16,977 nucleotides of DNA from Paraktedonobacter sp035294465 (GTDB lineage: Bacteria > Chloroflexota > Ktedonobacteria > Ktedonobacterales > Ktedonobacteraceae): NCBI GenBank assembly GCA_035294465.1, contig DATGKW010000058.1:1-16977 (forward strand), in the 5' to 3' direction. The position numbers were made by a program, and so were the translations under genes. The stretch's first letter is position 1. Each line of letters begins with the position of its first letter. Positions 1-6,327 of the stretch are shown one piece after another. The notes under the pieces are model-generated. The model had not been told where the DNA came from. It did not search any database and saw only the letters and a program-made list of their open reading frames with translations.

Positions 1-69
1 TGCATCGACCGGCGTATTCCTCTCAGGAGGCGCTTACTATCATGTCTAAGATGAGAGGGAAACGCTGGA

Positions 70-345
70 ATGCGGATCTCTTTGACCGCTTCGCTAATCT
101 CGTTAGAGACTGGTAATTGCCACCCGGAACAGGTCTATTACGAAATGTATCTGACCGATTTTCAGCAAGTATTTGAGCTGGCCGAAAGACCAATCATCTT
201 GCAGTCCAAAACTACTGAGCAAGATCTGCATCAGTTTCTGCAAGCGGTTGGCTGCGATCCCGCAAGCGTGCCACTGTTGCGCCAGGAGGCTGAGCAGTTT
301 CGTCAGCGTTTCCTGGCGCAACTTGGATGGCAAATCACACCATAA
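70..345 (+). CDS. small hypothetical protein, start uncertain
   Basis: I do not recognise this 91-residue protein. From about residue 26 on it reads as a normal soluble, mostly helical, Gln/Glu-rich protein (YLTDFQQVFELAERP near 27-41, ending LAQLGWQITP), with no membrane segment or signal peptide. The ATG at 70 has only a loose purine stretch upstream (GAGAGG at 53-58). A better Shine-Dalgarno, AGGAGG at 26-31, sits ten bases before an ATG at 42 in another frame; that ORF stops after 24 codons at 116. Either the N-terminus is misplaced, the short ORF is a leader, or a frameshift separates them. An internal ATG near 145 is another possible start. The gene converges on the minus-strand DUF2277 gene. 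Confidence 0.4.
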   Translation: MRISLTASLISLETGNCHPEQVYYEMYLTDFQQVFELAERPIILQSKTTEQDLHQFLQAVGCDPASVPLLRQEAEQFRQRFLAQLGWQITP

Positions 346-419
346 TCCCCTATAAGCGCGGAAAGCCCGCTCACATTCTTGCTATAATCGGATGGATATG
401 CAGTTCGGCTATGGGGTCT

Positions 420-689
420 TTATCCTCCAAACCTCCGGGCAGCACGCGCCCTGGCTTTCGCAGCCTCTTCCAGTCGATTTTTCGGGGACGCGGAAGATTG
501 AAGCGCTCCGAGCAGGCGGCCAGCGGCCTCGGCAATGTCGTCAACAGCCGTGTAGAACGCGGCCTCGTTCGCTTTTGATGGCTTGTTGAAGCCGCTAATT
601 TTCCTGACAAATTGCAGCGCTGCAGCGCGAATCTCTTCCTCTGTGACCGGCGGCTCAAGGTTGAAGAGCGCCTGAATATTTCTACACAT
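420..689 (-). CDS. DUF2277 domain protein
   Basis: This 89-residue protein matches the small DUF2277 family over its whole length. It begins MCRNIQALFNLEPPVTEEEI, continues with the conserved VRKISGFNKPSKANEAAF segment, and ends in the typical basic tail KARARAARRFGG. The function of the family is unknown; there is no signal peptide or membrane segment, so it is probably cytosolic. The start ATG has only a weak upstream AGGGG on the minus strand. It lies 40 bases after the stop of the LLM oxidoreductase in the same direction and is probably co-transcribed with it. Several frames overlap here, but only this one gives a recognisable family. Confidence 0.9.
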   Translation of the reverse strand: MCRNIQALFNLEPPVTEEEIRAAALQFVRKISGFNKPSKANEAAFYTAVDDIAEAAGRLLGALQSSASPKNRLEEAAKARARAARRFGG

Positions 690-729
690 CTTGTTTTGCC
701 CCTATCTCGCTTGCGGAGAAGGCATGCTA

Positions 730-1695
730 TTAGAGCGAAGCAACCACGCGCATTAATTGCTCCCGCTCCCGCGCCTCGTCTTTGACTGGAATCAACATTA
801 GTAGAAGTTCGTCCAGGCCACTGGCAAGCAGGTCTCGTAAACGCTTCTCCACCTGAGCTTCGTCCCCTCTCACCACAAGCTCTTTGATGATCGCATCAAC
901 CCCCGTTCCATCCTCGGTCAGAGGGAAGCCCGCCGCCGCAAACATGTGTGCGTAGAACGGCGCTTTCGTATAGAACGAGATGCGCGGCAGTGCAGCAGCC
1001 TGTGTAGCCGCTTCATCGGTGCTCATGGCTACCGGTATATGGGCGACGAGCGGAGGAACCGGGCGGTTTTGCGCCTGGGCGCCCGCTCGCAACGCAGGCA
1101 AGGCTTTGTCAAGGAGGTAAGGAACCGGGCAGACCCACGAAATCGCCCCATCGGCAATCTCGCCCGCGAGCCGAAATGCCTTCTCGCCGAGCGCCGAAAT
1201 GAGCAAAGGAATCCGCGTCTGGCGTGGCAGAGACGCAGCCACCTTGAAGAATGTGCCTTGATGATCCACGCGCCCTTCCCCTAACCCCTGGCGTAGCACC
1301 TCGACATATTCACGCAAATACGCCAGGGGAGATTGCAGCGAGAGGCCATACATGTTCTCTATCACGTGGCGATGGCTAGTCCCAACACCCAGGCGCAGGC
1401 GTCCTGGCGCGAGAGAATCGATTGTGGCAGCCTGTGCGGCCATCACAAGAGGATGGCGAGGATAGACCGGTACAATTGATGTGCCGAGTCGAATCTGCGC
1501 TGTTTGCGTTGCCGCGGCGGCGAAAAGCGTCAAGGTATCCAGCATGCCTGCCGATTGCGTCATCCAGACCTGGCGAATACCGGCCTGCTCAGCCTCGCGT
1601 ATTCTGCTCATGGTCGTAGGGGTATCTGCTGCCTGGATAGCCAGACCTACGCGGTCGCGAATTGGCAATTGAGCAATGTCTGAAGAGGTAAACAT
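730..1695 (-). CDS. LLM-class flavin/F420-dependent oxidoreductase
   Basis: A 321-residue luciferase-like TIM-barrel oxidoreductase. Family signatures seen include the N-terminal strand with a repeated-substrate-type opening (DRVGLAIQAADTP), IRQVWMTQSAG, the TQTAQIRLGTSIVP segment with the following RHP, the DSLAPGRLRLGVGTSHRHV segment, and FRLAGEIADGAISWVCP. Members transfer hydride with FMN or F420; the pattern resembles the F420-dependent branch, but I cannot settle cofactor or substrate from sequence. The frame is open 39 codons further upstream, but the ATG at 1695 is preferred because AGGAGGA lies upstream and homology begins just after it; the 13-base gap is long. It sits between the glycoside hydrolase and the DUF2277 gene, all on the minus strand, and may have its own promoter (TGATACAAT, 1743-1751). 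Confidence 0.9.
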   Translation of the reverse strand: MFTSSDIAQLPIRDRVGLAIQAADTPTTMSRIREAEQAGIRQVWMTQSAGMLDTLTLFAAAATQTAQIRLGTSIVPVYPRHPLVMAAQAATIDSLAPGRLRLGVGTSHRHVIENMYGLSLQSPLAYLREYVEVLRQGLGEGRVDHQGTFFKVAASLPRQTRIPLLISALGEKAFRLAGEIADGAISWVCPVPYLLDKALPALRAGAQAQNRPVPPLVAHIPVAMSTDEAATQAAALPRISFYTKAPFYAHMFAAAGFPLTEDGTGVDAIIKELVVRGDEAQVEKRLRDLLASGLDELLLMLIPVKDEAREREQLMRVVASL

Positions 1696-1742
1696 AGTGT
1701 AAACACGTTCCTCCTGAGATGATAGACTTTCACTTTTCTTTG

Positions 1743-1751
1743 ATTGTATCA
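1743..1751 (-). promoter_or_regulatory. possible extended -10 promoter for the LLM gene
   Basis: On the minus strand the sequence TGATACAAT is an extended -10 motif (TGn followed by TACAAT, five of six matches to TATAAT). It would start transcription about 40 bases before the ATG at 1695 and leave the AGGAGGA ribosome binding site in the leader. No good -35 hexamer is present (GACATT at the right distance is poor). This is a pattern match only. Confidence 0.35.
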
Positions 1752-1843
1752 GAGTTCTCGTCGAAAATGTCTGGGGAACACGATCCAATAGAGAAAAAGG
1801 AAGCGTCTGCACCAGAATGAAACCTGCCTGCGTATTACTTAAC

Positions 1844-1918
1844 GAGGTCTCACCTCCTTGAGATCTCAGCTCTTGAGATCAGGGATATTCTTTTGTAGCA
1901 GGGAGAATACCCCTGATC
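1844..1918 (-). other. cluster of overlapping hairpins after the glycoside hydrolase gene
   Basis: Three inverted repeats lie side by side, starting nine bases after the stop of the glycoside hydrolase. Read on the minus strand: a 14-bp stem (1905-1918 with 1877-1890) that is complete if one G-U pair is allowed, whereas the plus strand would have an A-C mismatch; then a perfect 7-bp stem with a 5-base loop (GATCTCA/TGAGATC, 1862-1880) that shares GATC with the first, so the two exclude each other; then a 5-bp stem with a 3-base loop (1844-1856) that covers a perfect Shine-Dalgarno AAGGAGGTGA (1850-1859). No U-tract follows, so this is not a standard intrinsic terminator. It may be a 3' stability or attenuation structure. 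No start codon follows the Shine-Dalgarno at a usable distance. Confidence 0.55.
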
Positions 1919-1926
1919 ACCCCCAT

Positions 1927-3165
1927 CTAAGGAGCCTGAGTAAAAGGACTCTTTTCCTGGAATTCCTGAAACAGCCGATCGAAATGCTCTCCGGGCGCTC
2001 GGTACCACTCCGTAGGATCGAGCCGTAAGGGATCAACTGTCCGGGCTGGCACATTTCCCAGAGCCACACGCTCGCTAAATGCGCGCATGGCCTCTCCCGA
2101 AGGCTTGACAGTTCCGTCGTAACGCGTGAGGCCAAAGAAGCGCTCGTGCTCGTGTGTATCGAATGGCGGTTTGCTCCACAGGCAGGGATCATAATCTGAG
2201 AACATCCAGCCCAGCGCGCCCAGCGAGCCGCACTGAGCCAGTTTATCCAGTACTTCCCGATAGTATCTGCCCCCGGAAGCATCATCCGCGAAGAATTGGC
2301 GGCTCTCCGCAGGACCGCGCCGCACCATCTTATGTTCAGAGATATCGCCTTTCTCTGAACTGGCGTAGCCGAATTCCTCTAGAAGCACGCGTTTGCCGCC
2401 CAGACCCTCTGTTACCAGGCAGGCCAGCGGTACCACGTCGCTGTTCAGCGGGTCGGAGATCTCGGTGAGAGGATAGTAGATGCTGTAGGCGTGCATCGAA
2501 AGAAAGGTGTTATTGGGCGCGAGTAAATCCGGGCGGAAGCCGTTATAGCGGGTCAGCGTGGGTAAATGCATACCAGCGCTGATTGGCCGGTCGGAGTATT
2601 TCCGCACTTCATTGGCCAGCATTTGATTCCAGGCCGCGCTGTCTCTGTACTGCTGGGGTACAAAAAAGAGATCAGGCTCATTAGAAAAATTCCAGGAGAA
2701 GAGAGCTGGATGGCTGCCATAGCGCTCGCATACCGCCTTAACCAGCCGGCGCTCTGCCTCAAGCATGAACGGATCAGCATATGGGTCGCGTCCCAGGCGT
2801 GCGGTGAACTCTCCTCCGGCGATTCGCAGCATCCCGCCTGGGTCCTCCTGATTGGTAAGCGCCCACACAGGCCACCAGTTGATGCCCGACATATGGCCGG
2901 TGAAGAAGGTGGGCATGATTTTGATACCCGCCTGGTGTGCCACATCGAGCACGATGCCCAGATCGGCTAACGCGCGATCATTGACGCGGTCGGGCGCTGG
3001 CTGGAAATCCTCCCAGAATAGAAAAATGCGCGCTACGTGCAGCTTCAGCGCGGCGATCTCGGCGAATTCTTGCTCCACCTCGGAGCGATCAAAATCTTTC
3101 CACCAGTACATCGCCTTTTTGCGCGGCCAGTAATTGACGCCTAAAGTAAAGGTATCTTGTTGCAT
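1927..3165 (-). CDS. GH5-like glycoside hydrolase (clan A type), probably intracellular
   Basis: A 412-residue TIM-barrel glycoside hydrolase related to GH5 cellulase/mannanase-type proteins. It starts FTLGVNYWPRKKAMYWW, typical of the first barrel strand in these enzymes. The probable acid/base is Glu163 in SWNFSNEPD and the probable nucleophile Glu264 in RVLLEEFGYASS; His225 in SMHAYS fits the conserved histidine near the substrate. These residues support a retaining mechanism, but the substrate cannot be told. No signal peptide is seen, so it probably acts on imported oligosaccharides or glycosides. The start ATG is preceded by AAAAAGGAG with a short three-base gap. Upstream, a perfect palindrome at 3226-3240 lies beside a possible -10 (TAGAAT, 3214-3219 on the minus strand). 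Confidence 0.85.
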   Translation of the reverse strand: MQQDTFTLGVNYWPRKKAMYWWKDFDRSEVEQEFAEIAALKLHVARIFLFWEDFQPAPDRVNDRALADLGIVLDVAHQAGIKIMPTFFTGHMSGINWWPVWALTNQEDPGGMLRIAGGEFTARLGRDPYADPFMLEAERRLVKAVCERYGSHPALFSWNFSNEPDLFFVPQQYRDSAAWNQMLANEVRKYSDRPISAGMHLPTLTRYNGFRPDLLAPNNTFLSMHAYSIYYPLTEISDPLNSDVVPLACLVTEGLGGKRVLLEEFGYASSEKGDISEHKMVRRGPAESRQFFADDASGGRYYREVLDKLAQCGSLGALGWMFSDYDPCLWSKPPFDTHEHERFFGLTRYDGTVKPSGEAMRAFSERVALGNVPARTVDPLRLDPTEWYRAPGEHFDRLFQEFQEKSPFTQAP

Positions 3166-3225
3166 GATCTCCTTTTTCCTTGAAACAACATTCTCTTCCG
3201 TCAGGATACTTGCATTCTATCGCTT

Positions 3226-3245
3226 TTCAGGCTGCCTGAACAGGC
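3226..3245. promoter_or_regulatory. palindromic candidate operator between divergent genes
   Basis: The 15-base sequence TTCAGGCTGCCTGAA (3226-3240) is a perfect palindrome around one central base, and a further CAGGC at 3241-3245 makes a second inverted repeat with the GCCTG at 3234-3238. It lies in the 165-bp region between the divergent glycoside hydrolase and metallo-hydrolase genes, just upstream of a minus-strand TAGAAT (3214-3219). That position suits a repressor or activator site for the hydrolase promoter. The binding protein is unknown. Confidence 0.4.
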
Positions 3246-3330
3246 TTTCTCCACACTCTCGCCTTTTTGTTGTATGCTTTGGTCAGAAACACGCGCTTTT
3301 TCATAAAGATGATGACACAGGAGAGAAGGA

Positions 3331-4284
3331 ATGAGCAACTGGGCATATACGCGTGGTCTGCACGACCTGGGCAATGCTGTCTACGCCTATTTACAGCCGG
3401 ATGGCTCCTGGGGATGGAGCAATGCCGGCCTCGTTGTCGATGGTGAGACCTCGCTCCTCGTTGATACACTCTACGATCTCAAGCTGACCGGGGAGATGCT
3501 CGCAGCCATGCGCCGCTCGCTCCCGGCGACGGAGCAAATTGACATGCTTGTCAACACCCACGCCAATGGCGATCACTGTTACGGCAATCAGCTTGTAGGA
3601 AACGCGCGCATTATCGCTTCGGCGCGCACCGCAGAGGAGATGCTGGAGCGGCCCCCAGAACACATGGCTATGTTGCTAAAGAATGCTCCATCGTTGGGTA
3701 CGCTTGGCGCCTTCATTAGCAGGATTTTTGGCCCGTTCGATTTCGAGAATATTACCCTAACGCTGCCCAACTCAACCTTCGAGGGGCGGCTGGATCTGCG
3801 CGTTGGCGCAAAGGATGTGTGTTTGCTCGAAGTGGGGCCGGCTCACACACGCGGGGATACGCTGGTGTATGTGCCGGGCGACAGGGTTGTTTTCACCGGC
3901 GATATTCTCTTTATCGAGGGTCATCCTATCATGTGGGCTGGCCCCGTTGGCAACTGGATTCGCGCCTGCGAAACGATTCTGGGCCTGGATGTTGAGACGA
4001 TTGTGCCCGGTCACGGCCCCATCACGGATAAGCAGGGCGTGCTCCGGCTCAAAGAGTATTGGGAGTATATCCTGAGGGAAGTGCGCCAACGCTACGAAGC
4101 TGGTATGTCAGTCCAGGAGGCCGCCAGGGACATTCCTATGGATGCTTACGCTACCTGGAGCGATTCCGAACGGGTCGTGGCCAATGTCGCGGCCATTTAT
4201 CGCGAATTGAGTGGTCAACAGGAGCGCCCGGAGGTGGTCAGCCTCTTCGCATTGATGGCTGAATACGCTGCGCTGGCCGGCTAA
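3331..4284 (+). CDS. metallo-beta-lactamase-fold hydrolase (SoxH-like)
   Basis: A 317-residue metallo-beta-lactamase superfamily protein. The first metal motif is NTHANGDHCYGN: His77, Asn79, Asp81, His82, so the second histidine of the usual HxHxDH is Asn. The remaining ligands are in place: His172 in GPAHTRGDT, Asp191 in FTGDILF and His228 in VPGHGP. The Asn variant is, to my recollection, shared by a subgroup of uncharacterised and SoxH-like members, so it need not mean loss of activity; zinc binding at site 1 may be altered. Residues 230-317 form a C-terminal helical extension. No signal peptide is visible. The substrate is unknown. The ATG at 3331 follows AGGAGAGAAGGA. It is divergent from the glycoside hydrolase and is followed by the 5S unit. 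Confidence 0.85.
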   Translation: MSNWAYTRGLHDLGNAVYAYLQPDGSWGWSNAGLVVDGETSLLVDTLYDLKLTGEMLAAMRRSLPATEQIDMLVNTHANGDHCYGNQLVGNARIIASARTAEEMLERPPEHMAMLLKNAPSLGTLGAFISRIFGPFDFENITLTLPNSTFEGRLDLRVGAKDVCLLEVGPAHTRGDTLVYVPGDRVVFTGDILFIEGHPIMWAGPVGNWIRACETILGLDVETIVPGHGPITDKQGVLRLKEYWEYILREVRQRYEAGMSVQEAARDIPMDAYATWSDSERVVANVAAIYRELSGQQERPEVVSLFALMAEYAALAG

Positions 4285-4286
4285 AC

Positions 4287-4314
4287 CCAATTTTTGGGGC
4301 GTTGAGAAAATTGG
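4287..4314 (+). terminator. hairpin after the metallo-hydrolase gene, possible weak terminator
   Basis: CCAATTTT (4287-4294) and AAAATTGG (4307-4314) form a perfect 8-bp stem with a 12-base loop, three bases after the stop codon region of the metallo-hydrolase and just before the 5S promoter. No T-tract follows on the plus strand, so it would be a weak terminator at best; it may instead protect the 3' end. Confidence 0.3.
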
Positions 4315-4325
4315 AGAAAAAAGTG

Positions 4326-4354
4326 TTGACAACACGTGGGAACTCTGGTAATAT
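4326..4354 (+). promoter_or_regulatory. sigma70-type promoter of the 5S rRNA gene
   Basis: A perfect -35 hexamer TTGACA (4326-4331), a 17-base spacer and TAATAT (4349-4354, five of six matches to TATAAT). Transcription should start near 4361, about 30 bases before the mature 5S. It is the strongest promoter match in the window, as expected for a stable RNA gene. Confidence 0.85.
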
Positions 4355-4393
4355 AAGCCATGTCAACAAGGACCGCCTGAATGTGCAGGTGAG

Positions 4394-4507
4394 CCGGTGA
4401 CTATAGCGAAGAGGGTACACCCGTTCCCATCCCGAACACGGCAGTTAAGCTCTTCAGCTCCGATGATACTTTGGGGGCAGCCCCACGGGAAAGTAGGACG
4501 TCGCCGT
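4394..4507 (+). rRNA. rrf: 5S ribosomal RNA, stand-alone gene
   Basis: About 114 bases match bacterial 5S rRNA along the whole length: the conserved CCCGTTCCCATCCCGAACAC loop region, GGCAGTTAAGC, CTCCGATGATACT, and the final GGGAAAGTAGGACGTCGCC. The ends pair as helix I (GGTGAC 4396-4401 with GTCGCC 4500-4505, including one G-U). The exact mature ends are uncertain by a few bases. It has its own promoter and terminator, and no 16S or 23S sequence lies within the 4.3 kb upstream or 12 kb downstream shown here, so it is not part of an rrn operon in this window. Confidence 0.93.
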
Positions 4508-4512
4508 TTCAC

Positions 4513-4540
4513 CCGCCCACGCAGGCGGTTCTTTCGTTTC
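4513..4540 (+). terminator. intrinsic terminator of the 5S gene
   Basis: CCGCC (4513-4517) and GGCGG (4524-4528) form a GC-rich stem with a six-base loop, followed by a T-rich stretch TTCTTTCGTTT. The stem is short, and the T-tract is interrupted. The position, directly after the 5S 3' end, supports the call. Confidence 0.65.
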
Positions 4541-4614
4541 CCCTCTCCAAACGTTGAAGGACATAGGGAAGTCAAGATTTCTCCGTACCCTCGCCAAACG
4601 AAAGGAGTAACGTT

Positions 4615-5907
4615 GTGTCGCTCACGATTACCGGCGTCCAGGCGTACGATATTCGTTTTCCCACGTCGCGAACCCTCGCTGGCTCTGATGCTATGAATAG
4701 CAATCCCGATTATTCCGCAGCCTATGTCGTGCTCCAGACCGATCACCCTGCGGGCCTGGAGGGGCATGGCCTGACTTTTACCATCGGGCGCGGAAACGAA
4801 GTCTGCGTTGCTGCCATTCGCGCCCTGGCTCCTCTTGTCATCGGGCAGAGCCTGGAAGGGTTCACTTCCGATATGCGTGCTTTCTGGCGGCATATCACCG
4901 GTGACAGCCAGTTACGCTGGATCGGGCCGGAGAAGGGCGTAATCCACCTGGCCACTGCTGCTGTGGTCAACGCGGTCTGGGACCTCTGGGCCAAAGTCGA
5001 GGGCAAACCGCTCTGGAAATTGCTCGTCGATCTGACCCCGGAACAGCTTGTCTCCTGCATCGATTTTCGCTATATCAGCGATGCTCTCACTCCCGATCAG
5101 GCGCTCGACCTGCTCCAGCGCCAGCAGCCGACCAGAGCGCAGCGCGAGGCGGAGATGTTGCAGTATGGTTTCCCTGCCTATACCACCGGGGCAGGCTGGT
5201 CGGGCTACAGCGATGAGCAGATGCGCCTGCTCTGCCGCGAATCCCTGGCGAACGGCTGGCGGCACTTCAAACTCAAGGTTGGATTAAGCCTGGAAGATGA
5301 TATACGCCGCGCGCGCATCATGCGCGAAGAGATAGGGCCAGAGTGTACATTGATGCTCGATGCAAACCAGGTGTGGGAGGTAGACGAAGCGATTGCCGCT
5401 ATGCAACACCTGGCGGCCTTTGACCCGTTCTGGATTGAAGAACCCACCAGCCCGGACGATGTTCTTGGGCACGCTGCAATTGCCCGCGCAGTCGCGCCGA
5501 TCCATGTTGCCACCGGCGAGCACGTGCAGAACCGTATCATCTTCAAGCAGCTCTTTCAGGCCAATGCCATTGGAATTTGCCAGATTGACGCCTGTCGCGT
5601 CGGCGGAGTCAATGAAGTCCTGGCTATCCTCCTGATGGCTGCCAGCTCTGGTATTCCGGTCTGCCCGCACGCGGGAGGCGTCGGCCTGTGCGAGTATGTG
5701 CAGCATCTCTCGCTCTTCGACTACATCGCGGTAAGCGGCTCGCTGGAAAATCGCATGATCGAGTACACACCTCACCTGCACGAGCATTTTGTGCATCCGG
5801 TTGTCATCAAGGACAGCCGTTATATGCCACCCGAAGCTCCAGGGTATAGCGTGACTATGTACCCCGCGTCGATTGCCAGCTATTCCTACGACTTTTGTCA
5901 CAGCTAA
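4615..5907 (+). CDS. fucD: L-fuconate dehydratase
   Basis: A 430-residue enolase-superfamily enzyme that dehydrates L-fuconate to 2-keto-3-deoxy-L-fuconate. The family opening is present (DIRFPTSRTLAGSDAMN, then PDYSAAYVVL and FTIGRGNEV). Catalytic residues fall one position from those of the characterised Xanthomonas enzyme as I recall them: KxK at Lys219/Lys221, metal ligands Asp249, Glu275 and Glu302, and the general base His352 in CPHAGGVGLCEY. The acidic residue in IDACRVGG and the Glu in GSLENRMIEY are also present. The GTG start is chosen for AAAGGAG seven bases upstream and for the conserved N-terminus. It stands alone between the 5S gene and the nrd operon; the other pathway genes lie 6.7 kb downstream. 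No clear promoter is seen in the 75 bases after the 5S terminator. Confidence 0.95.
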   Translation: MSLTITGVQAYDIRFPTSRTLAGSDAMNSNPDYSAAYVVLQTDHPAGLEGHGLTFTIGRGNEVCVAAIRALAPLVIGQSLEGFTSDMRAFWRHITGDSQLRWIGPEKGVIHLATAAVVNAVWDLWAKVEGKPLWKLLVDLTPEQLVSCIDFRYISDALTPDQALDLLQRQQPTRAQREAEMLQYGFPAYTTGAGWSGYSDEQMRLLCRESLANGWRHFKLKVGLSLEDDIRRARIMREEIGPECTLMLDANQVWEVDEAIAAMQHLAAFDPFWIEEPTSPDDVLGHAAIARAVAPIHVATGEHVQNRIIFKQLFQANAIGICQIDACRVGGVNEVLAILLMAASSGIPVCPHAGGVGLCEYVQHLSLFDYIAVSGSLENRMIEYTPHLHEHFVHPVVIKDSRYMPPEAPGYSVTMYPASIASYSYDFCHS

Positions 5908-5974
5908 GCGGGCCTCTGGGCCTACAAGTGAGGAAGTGGAAGACAGAGGAAGCAATCATCGGGAAAAGCATCCC

Positions 5975-6004
5975 TTGACACAGGACCACAAGATATGGTA
6001 TTGT
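5975..6004 (+). promoter_or_regulatory. promoter of the nrdA-nrdB-metE operon
   Basis: TTGACA (5975-5980) is followed by an 18-base spacer and TATTGT (5999-6004, four of six matches). Transcription would start near 6011, giving a leader of roughly 315 bases that contains the cobalamin riboswitch. The -10 is overlapped by the first of two NrdR-like boxes, which independently supports the position. Confidence 0.6.
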
Positions 6005-6032
6005 ATGCGTGCGTACCTACTATATCTTGTAC
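5986..6032 (+). promoter_or_regulatory. two NrdR-like boxes (candidate NrdR operator)
   Basis: The known NrdR box consensus is acaCwAtATaTwGtgt. The stretch 5986-6001 (CCACAAGATATGGTAT) matches it at 12 of 16 positions and 6017-6032 (CTACTATATCTTGTAC) at 11 of 16, with the central C-A-AT and G-T positions mostly kept. The boxes are 31 bp apart start to start (15-bp gap), which is the spacing of about three helical turns known for paired NrdR sites. They flank the -10 element and predicted start, so a bound repressor would block the promoter. No nrdR gene lies in the window. The call rests on consensus matching by eye. Confidence 0.6.
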
Positions 6033-6058
6033 GCTGTTCCTAGTTCTATAGAAAAATG

Positions 6059-6175
<117 letters not shown>

Positions 6176-6277
6176 ATACGGTTCCATCCCTTCGCGTGAA
6201 AAGGGAAGACCGGGGAGCGTGCCTTGCCCGTCTGTGTAGATGGCCGGGTAGCCTGGCGCATTTTCTCGTATGTCATG

Positions 6278-6306
6278 CCTGTTTCCGTCAAGGGACAGGT
6301 TTTTTT
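6278..6306 (+). terminator. riboswitch-controlled intrinsic terminator
   Basis: CCTGT (6278-6282) pairs with ACAGG (6295-6299), extended by two G-U pairs and one C-G pair, and is followed by seven T residues (6300-6306). It ends only nine bases before the nrdA Shine-Dalgarno. The ACAGG in the 5' strand of aptamer stem P1 (6062-6066) could also pair with the terminator's CCTGT, giving a five-base candidate antiterminator when no ligand holds P1 together; the true alternative pairing may be longer. Confidence 0.85.
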
Positions 6307-6327
6307 ATGCTCAATGGAGGTTACAAG

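Noticed and set aside
371..658. 95-codon minus-strand frame overlapping the DUF2277 gene
   Set aside because: It is an Arg/Ser-rich shadow; the neighbouring frame 420-689 gives a clear DUF2277 protein.
1850..1859. AAGGAGGTGA on the minus strand as a ribosome binding site for a small gene
   Set aside because: No ATG, GTG or TTG follows at 5-12 bases; the GTG inside the motif gives only four codons.
4363..4893. Frames of up to 176 codons across the 5S region
   Set aside because: They are accidental open frames over a structural RNA and the start of fucD on the opposite strand.
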